A stretch of 64,000 nucleotides of DNA, from positions 1,674,001 through 1,738,000 of the forward strand of contig JADANN010000202.1 in assembly GCA_018806985.1 (NCBI GenBank), in the 5' to 3' direction. The DNA comes from Angiostrongylus vasorum (lineage: Eukaryota; Nematoda; Chromadorea; Rhabditida; Metastrongylidae). The translations under genes were made by a program, and so were the position numbers. Shown in pieces: positions 19,925 to 31,803 of this stretch (the first letter of the stretch is position 1; each line of letters begins with the position of its first letter). The notes under the pieces were generated by a model. The model did no database searches, had not been told where the DNA came from, and worked only from the letters and a program-made list of their open reading frames with translations.

Positions 19925-22900
19925 ATCTCTATGAAGGTGTGACTGGCAAGCTACCCCCTGAGTATCCCCACACCCACGTTCAGAGCCCAGCAAGCTATAC
20001 GTGGGTATCACAAGGCTAAAAACAGTAAAAGAAGAAACGGGCCTCTTTCCACTGACCCCGAAAGAGCCCCCCAATTTTACAGTGTTGGGTATGACGAGTA
20101 CGGTGAGGCTGCTAAAATCTCAGAGCCATTATAAGCTGCCTAAATCGCTGAGAACTAAGATGACGATCTGTACCTATAATGCACGCACACTTGCATCCGA
20201 GTCCTCGATAGAAGACTTGGTCATGCAAGCAAGAAGGAAGGTACGACATCATCGCACTGGCAAAGACGAGACGATGCCATTCTTTCAACGCAGTCTATGA
20301 CACCGAAGAAGAACTGTTGTTTGGAACATGAGACAGTAGAGGAATCAGCGTAGTCGGCATTCTCGTTAACACGAGTTTGGCAATGAACATCGATTCATTC
20401 GAATAACTTACAACCCGACATACAACTTACGCGCCGACATCAAACTATGACGAAGAAGAAGTCGAGGCGTTCCACATGGACTTGGAGAAGTTCCACAGAG
20501 GTAGACCATACATTCTTCAAGGTCACCATTGGAGAATTCAATGCCAAGATTGGACCAAGAAGAACGTCTGAAGAACATTACATTGGTAGCCAGGGATTTG
20601 AATGGAACGAACAGGGTGGGCGGCTATCTGAGTTTATCATGGCGAACAAGACATCCATGGTAACTCGCAATTCCAGAAGCCCACCCTCAACGCTGTACGT
20701 GGGAGTCTCCCAATGGAGAGTAGCATAACGAAATAGGCCACATCATAGTAAGCCGAAGGTTTTGCCTAACCGACGTCGTTGTTGTTCAGAAATTCTACAT
20801 GAGATCAGACCATCGCCATCTTCGTGCAAGATTCTATTTCCGGTGCAAAGGAGAAAAAGCTGCTAAATGCAAAAGACGAAGTCCCAGAACTACCATGAAC
20901 TGAAACCTATTCAATTCATTCGTTGGCTGTTGGGAAGATGCCGTTGTCGATAACATCGACGAAGAATACGATCGGCTCATCCAACATCTTCACGATAGCG
21001 ATATGAAAGCTGAGAGTTCGAAAGTCACCAAGAGACGTTTGTCTCTAGAAACACTCGAGCTAATACGCCAGCGTGGAATCGCACGAGCTGCAGGCAACCG
21101 CGAACTAACTTCCGAACTTGCTAAACAGTGCAGACAAGCGATAAAAGAAGATCTTAAGGAGAGAAGAGCAGCAGTAATGGTCGAAGCTGCAGAGGCTTGG
21201 AAAAGCATTCGCAAAGCCCAACGAAGCTTCGCCAATTACAAGACCAAGGTGATTGCACTCTTGCGTCTAGATGGAACAGTTACAGCGTCCAGAAAGGCAA
21301 TGGAGGAAATTATTCACGAATACTACTCGGATCTCTTCGATAGCCACGTCCACCTTCCGTTATATGGAATAAAGGAGGATGGATATGTTGTAAATCCCCT
21401 TCCGAAATCCGACATGCCATTTCGTCGGTGAGAAATCGAACAACACCAGGTCCGCACAGGATAAGACCAGAACACCTGAAGAACCTTCCGCCAGTCCTCG
21501 TAAACACACTGGCTCGGTTCCTCACACGTTACCTGTCTGAATACAAGGTCCCTACTCAGTGGACGACCAGCTAAACCCTGCTATTGTTCAAGAAGGTATC
21601 CGCACGACCTTCACTATATCCGCAACCGTCGCCCAATCTGCTTACTGTCTGCCGTCTACAAACTTTTCACTCGAGTCATCCTAAGCAGGATTGATAGAAC
21701 ACTGGGCGAAGGACAGCTATGTGAGCAAGCAGGGTTTCGAGAAGGATTTATACGGTGGACCACATCCACGCGATAACGAGGCTCACTGAAGTATCGTGAG
21801 AATACAAACGAGCTGCTCTGTCTCATTTTGACCGATTTGAAGGAGGACTTTCACTCAACTGAGATAGAAGAAGTCACGGAAGCCCTTGATGATCATAGAG
21901 TCCCTAGTCAGTGCATAAACATTCTTCGTGAGTTGTACTAAAATTTCACAGCCAAGATATCACCATGCAACGATATTAAAGTCGACGTCAAAATAGGGTT
22001 TAGGCAAGGCGGTACCATCTCGCCAAAATTATTTACCGCCACCCCTGCAGAACGTCACGCGAACATTGGGATGGGATAATATGGGAGTGGAAATCGATGG
22101 TCGGCAGTTACACCATCTTCGTTTTGCTAATGACATCGTCCTTATAACACCATTATAAGCCAAGCGGAACGTATGCCTGCCAACTCTCATAAAGCTTGTG
22201 GAAAGAGTGGTCTTCGACTAAATCTCACAAAAACGATGTTCATGAGGAACGGATTGGTTTCGCATGCCCCCATTCACGCTCAAAGGAACGAATATCTCCG
22301 AATGCTCCAGTTATGTATACTTAGGTCAGCAAGTCAACATGCTAAACGACTTAGCTCCAGAGCTGAGCAGAAGGAAACGAGCGGCTTGGGGTGCTTTCAA
22401 GAGCATCGAAGATGTAGTGAAGAGAACAAAGAACACCCGACTCCGTGCCCACCTTTTCGACTCAACGATACTTCCTGCGTTAACATATGCGTAAGAAACC
22501 TGGTCGATGCGTAAGCAGGATGAAAGATCACTCAGCGTTATTGAACGCGCAGTCGAAAGGACGATGTTAGGGAGTGTCCCGTTTGTTTCACACAAATAAG
22601 GGAAGGGATCCCAAGCTCCGGAATGCGTCAACGATCAAAAAATCAAAGATGCCGTTCTATACGCCAAACAGTCAAAGATAATGTGGGCCGGACACGTAAT
22701 GCATATGAATGACAATCGATGGACAATAACCGTTAGAGACTGGATTCCTCGGGATGCTAAACCCACTGCAGAAAAACCACCCACCCGATGGTCAGAGTTC
22801 TTCATGAAAAACCTAGTAGAAAGATGGTGCTCAACGCTTTCCTAGAGCTAGCAGAACCCACTGGGCTCCTCTTGCATAGGGCAAGGAAAAATAAAAGTTT

Positions 22901-22950
22901 TGTGATTCGACGATCAACGGGACTACTAGTGATAGAGGCGATACCAGTTC
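19925..22950 (+). mobile_element. RTE-type LINE, nearly full length, dead
   Basis: The element begins with a 5' leader (CCCCTGAGTATCCCCACACC near 19,955) and runs through endonuclease, reverse transcriptase and C-terminal coding to an end near GATAGAGGCGATACC (about 22,945). It has no long terminal repeats. Order and motifs match RTE-class non-LTR elements, which are abundant in strongylid nematodes. Many frameshifts mean it cannot move by itself. Confidence 0.85.
20160..22870 (+). pseudogene. RTE endonuclease-reverse transcriptase (broken)
   Basis: The intact protein nicks target DNA with an APE-type endonuclease and copies the LINE RNA by target-primed reverse transcription. Frame pieces start with MTICTYNARTLASE at 20,160, as expected for the endonuclease N-terminus. 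[15 protein letters not shown] near 20,520 is the endonuclease GDFNAKIG motif with D changed to E. A linker helix region (21,003-21,431) and RT pieces follow. The RT active-site motif near 22,120 reads FAND rather than FADD, so one catalytic aspartate is lost. The C-terminal region has SYVYLGQQVN, TILPALTYA and KIMWAGHVMHMNDNRW. At least eight frame breaks or stops are visible. Confidence 0.85.
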
Positions 22951-23985
22951 CATTTATTTCATGAAAACTTTTCAGCACGAGTTTATCAATGTAGCAAAGT
23001 TCGCCTGTCGACAAGCAAGTCGAGTAATCAAAAAGTACACAAATCATGTTCCGTGCGTTGTATGAGCTTGAAAGCGGTAACCAGTTGTTCGGCCATTAGT
23101 GATCTTCTAAAGGTGATATGGTAACCTAGAAATTTGGTTTCCTATTACGGGATAATTTAAGCATGTCTATAATTAACTTACCACTTGTGTCAATCACGAC
23201 AACTATAAGGAGTCGTACGTTGACAACTCAGACGAAAATGATCACTTAGGTCTATTGACTTGCGGTGTGCATAATAGTAATCGAGAATTGCAAGGGGATC
23301 TCTTTATTACACCCCTTAAAATCGTATAAAGAGAGTGAACCGCACCACTTTTTTTGGTTCATTTAGTTTAGCGTTACCATAATTAGATGGAAAAATGCGA
23401 GAATGGTCCTGTATACAAGCATGGCGAGCAGGTCACTTAAACTTATCCCGTGGAGGTAGTGGCGAACCAGTAACTATTCCGCCTGTAGTTGCTCCGAAAT
23501 ATAATGATCTAGTTGAGTTAATTGGCTGTTGCACCGAAATATGAACATAGTACACTATGTATATAGGTTTCATGTTGTATTTAGCGTTTTTTCTTCCTAC
23601 TAGGTATCCATTGCGGGTCCGACTGATTCACTCATTAGGAGAGCTATTTTGAATAAAACGGTTCCTCCTACTAAAGATCGAAAGTATGGCCAACAAGCAT
23701 TGGTGATTCTTGGAGTCCAGATGCTATGTTTATGCACATGGATAATTTCCGCAAAGGAGATTCATGGTTAGCGCCTTTCACTGATGTGATCTTGTGGCAA
23801 TATTTTGAAATTAAATCTTTATTTATTGGTCCTAACTGCTTCCAACATACTCGTTCAGGACTCGAAATTTTGTGCATAAACACCTAAGTTTGTTACTTTC
23901 TTTACTCTACTCGTGCTATGATTAACATGCCAACATTACTGCAACGAAGTACGTAAGTCCACACCGTTTAGGTCGTGATAGCTCG
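22951..23985. other. No recognisable gene
   Basis: Nothing could be assigned. It separates the RTE copy from the PLE cluster at 23,990. Confidence 0.4.
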
Positions 23986-23989
23986 TCAA

Positions 23990-24768
23990 GAGTGCACGAC
24001 GGCATAGGGCTCAGCTTCCGGCTACTCTATGTCGTCAGTTAGTTCGTAACCGCCTGTGTGACCGTCTGTGTGAGACAACAAATTGCGTATTTTGCCCTCA
24101 CGGCAGGGACGGTGTTTATATGAGTTCAGGGTACGATATACATGATCTCTTGCAATAATTTCGGAGATGAATATATTGGCGAAACGGGGGAAGAACTTTG
24201 TGTATCTGTATAAAAGAAATACATCTAGATGGCAAGCGAAAACTAAGGCAAAGTACCCCACTAGGCAGGCATAGGATACAAAAGCACAGCGGGGACGATT
24301 TTGAAGTAAAAGTCAATATGCTTGCACAGGAGACTAAAACACCAGCGCGAAAACTTCTTGAGGCTTTTTGATAAATGCCAAAAACCCCTACAATGAATAG
24401 CAGGGACGAATGCCCAGAGGTCATACGCGACCTTACCCCGTATGTTCGCATCAATTTCTGACGTGGGATGGTGCAGTCATCAACCTTGTGCGACCGTGGT
24501 CAGCTGTTCTAGTCTTCCTCATGGGAAGGCACGTGAAAAAGCGGTGAGTTTTTTCGAGAGGCTGTTGACCATGTGATTACCATGGAGTTTTTCGTCTTTT
24601 TGTAAATGTTATTGAAGCGTTTGACCTAGTAAATTGTATATCGGTATACCCCTACAGGCTCTGAAGGAGGCGATGCTGCCGAAACGTCAGCTACTGTTGT
24701 ATTGTATTATGTTTTTCTACGGAAGTAAATCTGTTCAACAACCTCGCGATTGCTGAACAAGAAAACGA
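23990..24768 (+). mobile_element. Penelope-like 3' fragment, plus strand
   Basis: The copy begins inside the C-terminal coding region (CTATGTCGTCAGTTAGTTCG) and covers the cysteine-rich stretch and a frameshifted GIY-YIG domain (GGCGAAACGGG near 24,180; KRKLRQSTPLGRHRIQKHSG). It then runs through the 3' untranslated part to CAACCTCGCGATTGCTGAAC at about 24,766. It lacks the last 45 bases seen in the 10,350 and 61,146 copies. Confidence 0.85.
24654..24695 (+). ncRNA. Hammerhead-like motif, one core change
   Basis: AGGCT precedes CTGAAGG at 24,661-24,667. The last core A is G here. A stem II GGC/GCC, GAAA at 24,681-24,684, CGTC and AGCTA follow. The change at core position 9 probably abolishes cleavage. 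Confidence 0.5.
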
Positions 24769-24784
24769 CGAAAAAAATAGGACA

Positions 24785-25180
24785 AAAAAATCCGAAATCC
24801 AAGCCCCCTAAACAACAACTTTAGCAATAATAAGGTCCTGTTCACCCTGTTTTTCATTCCAAACGAAATAAATACAGCTATAAGGCTTAGCTTAAGAGTG
24901 CCTTGTCTAGATAAATCGGGAAATACCACCGACCACCCTATGATGCCAGCTAGTTCGTAACTGCCTGTGTGACCATCTACGTAGAATGTGAAATTGCACA
25001 ATTTGCCGTAACGGTGGAGGCGATGATTGTGTGGTTAGGGTTCAATTTGTCTGATTTCTTGTGAAGCGTGCGAGGACGAATATATTATCGAAAGAGGTAG
25101 AGCACTCTGCTTCCGTATAAAGGAGCATTTAGTCGGTAAACTCAAACCAAATACTCCATTAGGCGCGCACAGAACAGAGA
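24785..25180 (+). mobile_element. Older Penelope-like fragment, plus strand
   Basis: Decayed coding matches the PLE C-terminal region: CLCDHLR-type sequence near 24,960, then SCEACEDEYIIERGR and IKEHLVGKLKPNTPLGAHR (25,060-25,165). It differs enough from the neighbouring copy to represent another subfamily. Confidence 0.75.
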
Positions 25181-25199
25181 TTCATAATTTAGTAATCAA

Positions 25200-25435
25200 C
25201 ATATGTTTGTATTAATGAGCTTACATCAAGATGTTATACAACTTTTATTCGGCTAAGGTTTCAACATATTCGTCTCCATCACAACCGATAATCCGAGTCG
25301 ACGGTACACAGCTGTGCACCTTCTTGATGTCGTCTCTTCTTCGTCTTCGCATCGAGTCGGATCTTCCTCACTGGAGCATCTCTCGAAGAGGCATTCTAAC
25401 ATGGTTATAGTCCTTTAAACAGGATACTGGATACG
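25200..25435 (-). mobile_element. PLE-type end fragment, degenerate hammerhead
   Basis: The minus strand has GAGTCGACTCGGATTATCGG, then GTGATGGAGACG, GAAACC and a TTAGCCGAATAAA-like end. This is the order of the better element at 46,588-46,792. The hammerhead core is lost (GTGATGG). Confidence 0.55.
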
Positions 25436-26065
25436 AAGACGAAGACGCTGCCGTGAGGGAAAAATTACGCAATTTGTTGTCTCACATAGACGGTCACACA
25501 GGCGGTTACGAACTAACTGACGACGTAGAGTAGCCGGTGGTATTTCAACTATCGCTACCGATTCCTCTAGACCTGCCCTTCTTAAGCGTCGTTTAATAGT
25601 TACGCTTACTTCATCGCTAATAAAGGGCGACATAAACGGGACTTTCTTTTGGCCAAGTGTTTCGCTTGGGCGCGTCGCTCTCCTTCTAAACTTATCTCGC
25701 GGGGTTACTATTACGTAGCCATTGGAGATGGCTATTTGCCGAGCCAAGTCGCGCGATTCTTCGTTTAGTTCCCTGGTTGTGCACACAGAGGTGGCTGTTC
25801 AAAACATGTTTCTCACAAGCGCCCTCTTTGTGTGTGAAGGGTGGGAAGAAAGGAAATCTTTTTGGTACCACTTTTGTCATGTAACCGCTACTTGATAGGT
25901 TTATTTGAATGTTCAAAAAACGGAAGCCAGTTCTTTCCCGGTTTCTTCCTGGTGAACTTGATGTACTCAGACTGCTCGTTCAATAATTCAAAGCATTTCT
26001 CCATCTCCTCCTGCGTAGAGAAGATGATAAAAACAACCATCTACATATCTGCACTATAGTAGTGG
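25436..26065 (-). pseudogene. PLE reverse transcriptase C-terminal part (broken), minus strand
   Basis: Reading leftwards from 26,065, the RT motif C region is present as CRYVDGCF (one aspartate of YVDD replaced by G). Frameshifted sequence to the connector follows, then an open frame (25,415-25,786) starting MCTTRELNEESRDLARQIAI and ending in the cysteine-rich LCETTNCVIFPS. The GIY-YIG domain is missing because sequence of another element replaces it at 25,435. Together with the plus-strand fragment at 23,990, it forms a converging PLE pair. Confidence 0.8.
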
Positions 26066-26304
26066 CCGCGAATCGAGAAGTGCTGTAGAGTTTGATCGCA
26101 ATTCAACCATTGAGCTAAACTTCGCCGGCTGTCTTACAGAACCACTTCTTGTCATACGTCACAATTCGATCAAGAAAAGGGTCGTTTTGCTGCGCAGAAT
26201 AAGAGCAGACGATAATTTAAGATGGCGATTTTTATTTAATTATCGTTTAATTCGTGCGGCACCTACTCGTCGAATTTTTTTCTGTCTTTTCTATGCGAAT
26301 CAAG

Positions 26305-27042
26305 TGAATGGTCTTTAAACAGATCTCCCAAAAACGCTGTTTATGAAGAAGAGATTGGTTTCGTATGCCCCATTAACGCTCAACAGCACGAATAGCTCCG
26401 AGTGCCTCAGCTGCGTCTACTTAAGTCGGAAAGTCAACGTGATGAACGACCTAGCTGCAACGTAGTGCAAGAGGAAAGCTTGGAGAAGTTCAAGATCATC
26501 GAGGATGTAATGAAGACACAAGTAACACCCGACTCCGGCTCACCTTTTCGACGCTACAGTTCTTCCTGCCTTAATGTATGCGTCAGAAGCTTGGTCACAG
26601 CGTGCGCAGGATGAATGACCAGTCAGCATTATTGGATACGCGGTCAAAAGGACGATGCTAGAAGTATCCCTGTGCCACGCAAGTAAAGGAAGATATCCGA
26701 AGCTCTGATCTGCGCCAACGATAAAAAATTCAAAGATGCCGTTCTGTACGTTCAGCAGTCGAAGATAAGGTGGGCCGGACAGGTAATGCGTACGAACTAC
26801 CACCGATGGACAAGAGCCTTTAGTGACCGAATTTCTCGGGATGTCAAACGTACTGCAGAAAAAACCACCGACCCAATACTCAGAGATCTTCAAGAAAACT
26901 CTAGAAAAAAGACATGGCGCTCAGTAAATCCTTTTAAAAAAGTGGAATACACTGGCTACTCTTTTGAGGCGACAGGAAGAAGTAGAAGATTTATTGGTTT
27001 CCGCTCGAGTTACTCGGTGATCAACGGCAAGACAGATGATAA
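26305..27042 (+). pseudogene. RTE LINE 3' fragment
   Basis: This is the C-terminal third of RTE coding in several frames: NSTNSSECLSCVYLSRKVN, VLPALMYASEAWSQR, KIRWAGQVMRTNYHRW and PTQYSEIFKK. It ends near CGGTGATCAACGGCAAGAC, the RTE 3' end also seen at 22,945 and 47,760. Just upstream (26,083-26,135, minus strand) lies a stretch with a perfect A-box match, TAGCTCAATGG, but without a clear B box. Confidence 0.8.
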
Positions 27043-27250
27043 CCTCGTTCTACATTCTGTGGAGGGAGGATCAGGGGCGACATTCCATGCTGCACTAGTG
27101 TTTTATCCTTTGAAACTTGAGATGACAAAGGGATTGTGATATTAACATTTAGTTTATGATTTCCAGGCTGAAGTAATTTTGCTTGAATACTGGAATACAT
27201 TATCGAAGGAAATCTGGGCATAAGTGCTTCCGAAAATGCACTTTATAAAA
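27043..27250. other. No recognisable feature
   Basis: This is a short spacer between the RTE fragment and the possible receptor remnant on the other strand. Nothing was assigned. Confidence 0.4.
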
Positions 27251-27254
27251 GAAA

Positions 27255-29438
27255 TCATTTATCAACGAGTAATATGAGGATGTCTATTTCACCGGCATAA
27301 TGTATGATAGGAGTTTCCTTAGTGATTTTCTCAATGAATTCTGTGACAATAAATTGTCCCCATGCCGTGGGTTTAGTGTGCAAGTACAGCAGTGATGTTG
27401 GCATGAGTAGTGCGCTTCCAAACAAACAAATAAACACCTCCATAAAAACGCTTTTCGTCAAGACTGAAGTGTAGTAGAACAAAGCTCTTCTCAGCAGACT
27501 AAATCCACAATATCCTTTATCACATGATATCCAATCACTGTATAATTCTGAAAAACGCTTCCTGTAGCAAAACAAAATGTCGGAAAGAGAATGAGGCATA
27601 TATGACTCGTACAAGCTATTTCAGCCCAAAGCGCATTAGTCAGATATGACTTATATCATCGCCATTGTATTAATCACGTAACAATAGAACCAGCCATTAA
27701 AGTTTTCGTGTCAAATTTCTGCGCTTTCTCCGCCACTCCACCTCAATGCCTTTATGCTTTGATACAAAGGATGACAAGAACACTTTTTTTACTAATAAGA
27801 AAACACGAGGTTGTTACTAAAGCCATACTATGCTGCAGTTCCGGGGCCTTTCTCTTCCTCAAAAACGGATGGATCCGAGTCGTTGATCCACAAGTGATCG
27901 CACTCGCGATGTGGTTGTTCGTTGTCGCAGAGAGTCGAGTTCAATGAGGTGATGCACAGCTCGAATGAACCATCCGCGCTTTATGGTCTCTTTTACACAG
28001 CATGGTTGTTTATCTGTTACCGTACAATATGTCCCTTCCATGCTAGCACTGCATCAAGTAGTGTTATGTTAGGTGATACATAGCGGTGAAATATTTCGAA
28101 AACCTGTTTCCATCCCAACTTTTAATTTCCCATTTGAAATATGATTAGGACGATCCTCGCAATCTATTATACACAGTGGACTCACATACACCTGTTGCTC
28201 ACACATTTTACCTCCTATTCTTTCTAACCCTTTTTCAATTTATTGCTTTTGTCGGTGTTTAACTATCGCCGTAATACAATTCGGTTTTTATGATATCAAC
28301 GTTGAATTGACATTGACCAGCAAATGAGGTTTTCTGAAGCACAAAGATTTCCGTATTTCCGCTCCTACACCTGCGCTGTGTGGAGCAAATCATGACGTAA
28401 AGGTGTCGATTAAACTGCAGTAAGACCCGCCTAATAAAGCAGCGCAGTGTCGTGTTCGCCACTTCGAAACGAACTTTTTTTGCTTTCCACCTTCTTTTGG
28501 TTTTTCCAACTTATTCTGTTGTTCTCTATTCTCGTAAGGTGTGTTTCTTATGTTCAGCAAGTGGCTTATGATGTATGTCCTGATTTCATCATTGTTGCAT
28601 TCGCAATAGCAGATTGAATCGAATTTTAGGTCATTTTTTTCGCTGAGAACCTTAAGCACTCGCGTCTGATTCACGGCAGGGTGAAATTTTCACCTAAATG
28701 CGTTATCTACACTTCCTTTCTTTAGCTCTCCGAGTAGAATCAATTGTCTTTTGAAAATTGTTCGCCTTAATAATGATGAGGAGAAATTAAAAAAGGCTTC
28801 AACGCACGTAGTATATGCGTTTAGATGACTTCTGTGCTTGTTGGGCACATTGTAATCGTTCGGCAAATGTTTTGCTTAGAATTCAAGACCAACATGGTGA
28901 GGAAGGAAAAAGTTAGTGGTTATCGAGTCGAACACTGTTCTAAAAATTTTAGTAGACTTTTCTCTAAACCTGCTGCTTTTTTGTTACAGTTTAGAATGAT
29001 AAATAACCCTAGGGAACCTTAACACTGATGGATTAAATGCCTCTTATACAAGAAGTATATGAGTATTGTTAAAGGCCTGGTTTTTTTGGCCTAAACCAGA
29101 GAGCATTTAGAGGCGAATTCCTTAAGTGACCATTCTGATTGATAATAAATGAGAATACGTGCAGAACACGTTGCATATCTTAAATCTCAGAAGATACCCG
29201 TCTGATATAAAGAACCAAAAATAACGAAAAGAATAGAAAAACTAGGATCAGAATATATCGAGGCCTTCGCCCATGTAATTACGTATGCAATTACAACACA
29301 GACCAGTCCTTTCGAGGGGATTCCAAAAATTAGCAAATACTCATGATTGTTCCAGTTCAAGGAAATCTTTGGTAAAAGGCGAAAGACCTTCTCTTTGAAA
29401 TGCACTGAAGCCAGAGATTTACAAAGATTTCCGTGCAC
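27255..29438 (-). pseudogene. Possible serpentine-receptor remnant (TM1 and TM2 exons)
   Basis: Two minus-strand hydrophobic frames lie in the order expected for a receptor. One at 29,187-29,438 has EYLLIFGIPSKGLVCVVIAY as a TM1-like run and SFSILFVIFGSLYQ as a second. The other, at 27,255-27,614, has SVFMEVFICLFGSALLMPTS as a TM2-like run. The U1 repeat at 28,250-29,030 lies between them and would have interrupted the gene. No NR-F or other class-specific motif is visible and splice sites could not be paired, so this is a tentative reading. Unrelated hydrophobic frames are the alternative. Confidence 0.3.
28250..29030 (-). repeat. Unclassified repeat U1, diverged copy
   Basis: The minus-strand coding-like stretch NQTRVLKVLSEKNDLKFDS, with NNDEIRTYIISHLLNIRNTP after it, resembles NQERRLKELSEQRKQDSTS and NNDEIKKVI from the inverted-repeat arms (near 42,190). 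Non-coding parts also align, for example the TCCTCATCATTATTAAG stretch. The element class is unknown. The Lys/Glu-rich character and association with PLE sequence hint at a retroelement N-terminal region, but no motif proves it. Confidence 0.6.
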
Positions 29439-29459
29439 TGAAGCAATTACGAGTATTTA

Positions 29460-29885
29460 CTAATTTTTGGGATCCCCATAAACCAGTCCGCCAATGCGTA
29501 GGTGGTCATCCTAGGGAACGCATCCATCGTCGTTGAGTCCACGCTAAAATTCTCTTCGTCCACCTGTGATCCTTTACACTTCGCCCACATTTTGCTTCTC
29601 CCGGTTATATCTCAGAAGACTTCTATCGAGCGTTTTGTGAGTGGTGCGTAGTACTCTTGAAGTGGTCGCACTATCAACCTACGTCTCTGCGGCTTATGAG
29701 GGGAGTAGGGACGCTCCTTGGTCGACATTGCAAATAGAATTGCATTTAGATCAACCCTCGTGAAAAACACCCGGGTGGTCCAACGGCACGGCTCTGAGGA
29801 AGGCGAAGTCGCCGAAACGTCAACCATTTAACAACGATAACAACGATAGGAACATCTATACCAACCTCGCGTCAGCTAAAAAAGG
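29460..29885 (+). mobile_element. PLE-type 3' end with hammerhead
   Basis: The block ends with hammerhead core, AACCATTTAACAACGATAAC and TATACCAACCTCGCGTCAGC, the same kind of end as at 44,260 (TATACCAACCTCACGTCAGC). No intact coding is attached. It abuts a minus-strand RTE scrap at 29,889. Confidence 0.55.
29786..29826 (+). ncRNA. Hammerhead ribozyme-like motif
   Basis: CTGAGGA (29,794-29,800) is followed by a spare A and stem II GGCG/CGCC around AAGT, then GAAA at 29,814-29,817 and ACGTC. The core fits CUGANGA. Stem II is perfect, but stem I (GGCT upstream with AACC downstream) has a mismatch, so activity is uncertain. Confidence 0.55.
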
Positions 29886-29888
29886 AGT

Positions 29889-30100
29889 AGTTCGTAAGAA
29901 CGTGTATATAGAATTGCTTTGGTTTCGACGCTCTCAAATGCTTTTTCGTAGTCGACAAAAGACAGAACAGTAAGCAGGTTGCATTCCCAAAGAACTAGGA
30001 TGACCTGAGCACGGTTTGGATGTGGTCTACGTAGCAGAGGTCCTGTAGGAATCCTTCTTGTAGAGAGAAATAGTTACCACAAAGCGACTGAAAAGCATTG
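29889..30100 (-). pseudogene. RTE-like reverse transcriptase fragment
   Basis: The minus strand reads VLSFVDYEKAFESVETKAIL, an RT motif A with the catalytic aspartate (F-V-D-Y-x-x-A-F). A frameshifted QEGFLQ and DHIQTVLR precede it. The subfamily differs from the RTE copies at 20 and 46 kb. Confidence 0.75.
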
Positions 30101-30189
30101 TTTCATAAACGTGGAATAATTACTTTTCGATAAGTTCATTTCTCGGCGATACTCTTAAAATATGACACCTAGACAAATCGCTTGCGTAA

Positions 30190-30467
30190 AAAAAGGATAA
30201 AGCTCTCGGGTTGATCAGTCCCCTGAGGGATGCGCCATGCATTCGACTTCATTAAGTATCGTTGGAGGTGATTGAATGCATATCTGGCCTTTACAATGAC
30301 TCGCGGTGGTCTACTGAGGTATCGTGCCAGTGCTAATATCCTCCCAGACAAGCCTAGTACTAATTTGCCGACCGCAGAGGGATGGAAGGCTTGGTGGGCC
30401 ATGGCGCTAGGTTCGAGTCCACGTGTGTGTCGCAGTGGCGCTTCCAACCACTGCACCACATGCGCCC
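30190..30467 (-). repeat. SINE1, full-length, minus strand
   Basis: The tail complement AAAAAAAGGATAAAGCTCTC, the body, and the head complement with GGTTCGAGTCCACG (B-box region) and CACTGCACCACATGCGCCC are present. It is one of the better preserved copies. Confidence 0.88.
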
Positions 30468-30734
30468 ATCGAATGCATAGAAGTAAACTTTTGAGAAAAC
30501 CATTACATATGTTGTTCAGTTACAGTTATATAATTAACATCAGTCCAATTACAACTTATGTCCAAGAACCTTTAGGCACCAAGAAAATATGCGTTCATCG
30601 ATGTGATATCGCATTGCTTCTTTGAAAGCAGTCTGTTACTACTTGATACTTGACACTTGACACTTGAGTGGCTCGTCCTCACGGGTTGAGAGGGCCCCAG
30701 CAAAATCTCCATTTTTCGATTTGATTTGCTGGTT

Positions 30735-31035
30735 AAGCTACTGTGGTTCGCTGGAATCCCGAGGTCAGCCTGGCTAAAGTCTGCCCCAGGTCTTCACCAC
30801 CACGGGCAGTCGCAGCCTTGGTGGATCAGAGGGGGGATTTGCCACCATACGACTTTGTCACCAGGACGGTGGTGGATCTTGGTATTGGTTTACTCTTAGC
30901 TAGGCTTCCTCATGGAAACGCCTGACTCAGTTCAGCCTCAGTTTGGTAGACCCTGCCAGAGGGATGAATTCCCCCACTATAAATCGCAGCCCGACATCAA
31001 GGAACAGGAACAGCCACGATGAGGCGGTAAACCGT
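30735..31035 (+). repeat. Unclassified dispersed repeat R1, plus strand
   Basis: GCTGGAATCCCGAGGTCAGC, AAGTCTGCCCCAGGTC, GATTTGCCACCATACGAC and GGTATTGGTTTACTCTTAGC match the minus-strand copy at 11,805-12,030. This copy extends further, through GGGATGAATTCCCCCAC and CAGGAACAGCCACGATGAGG. Confidence 0.7.
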
Positions 31036-31512
31036 TGGGAGGAGTCCGTTATTATCTTTATTGATAACAAAAATAGTGCCCAAAGCCAAGAATTTTATAA
31101 AAGTTTGACTCCTATTTAAATTTTAAACCAAATCACTCTTCTATCAACATTGCGGGCTTGGTTGGGCTTAGCGGGATCCAGTAAGACAGAATACATTGGA
31201 CTCCGATTTTGAATTCTGGTCGTTTCCATGAATTTTATCCTTTGGTCTTAGGTTATCATAAAAGACAAATCTCTAAAGGTGTTGGTTGCTTCAAAGGAGG
31301 TCATTTAGAACAAGATTTGCATTCCTGCAATACATCCCACACAAACGGAATACGTAGAAGCCACGTACGTAGAATCAAAACGTCCAAGTTGTATACTTAC
31401 AGGCCTCCGCTCTTGATAGGAATATGTCGTGTGCCGGTGGGAACGTATCGATAATTCATTTGTGGCCGGAACGATAGTGTTGGAAGCCTTTGACGATATG
31501 TTGAACGAGGAG
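31036..31512. other. No recognisable gene
   Basis: Nothing could be assigned. An 81-residue plus-strand frame at 31,209 has no support. Confidence 0.4.
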
Positions 31513-31803
31513 ATGGCGCGTGTGGAGCAGTGGCTGGAGGCGCCACTGCGACACACACGTGGAATCGATTCCCTGTGCCCGTAGCCCACGAAGCCTTCCA
31601 TCCCTCCGAGTCTGCAAATTGGTACCAGCATGTCTGGGAGGATAGCAGCACTGGTTCGATACATCGGTAGGCCACCACGAGTCATTGTAAAGGCCTGATA
31701 TGCATTCGATCACCTCCGACGATACTTAATGAAGCCGAGTACATGGCGCATCCCTCAGGGTTTGATCAACGCCGAGACCTTTATCCTTTCTCCTTTATCC
31801 TTT
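31513..31803 (+). repeat. SINE1, full-length, plus strand
   Basis: The head is GCGCGTGTGGAGCAGTGG with B box GGAATCGATTCC, and the body has CATCGGTAGGCCACCACGAG. The tail contains several TTTATCCTTT-like units, showing the family's pentamer/heptamer-rich 3' end rather than simple poly-A. Confidence 0.88.

Noticed and set aside
26083..26135. Possible tRNA gene (A box TAGCTCAATGG, minus strand)
   Set aside because: There is no convincing B box, anticodon arm or acceptor stem. At most it is a decayed tRNA-derived piece.
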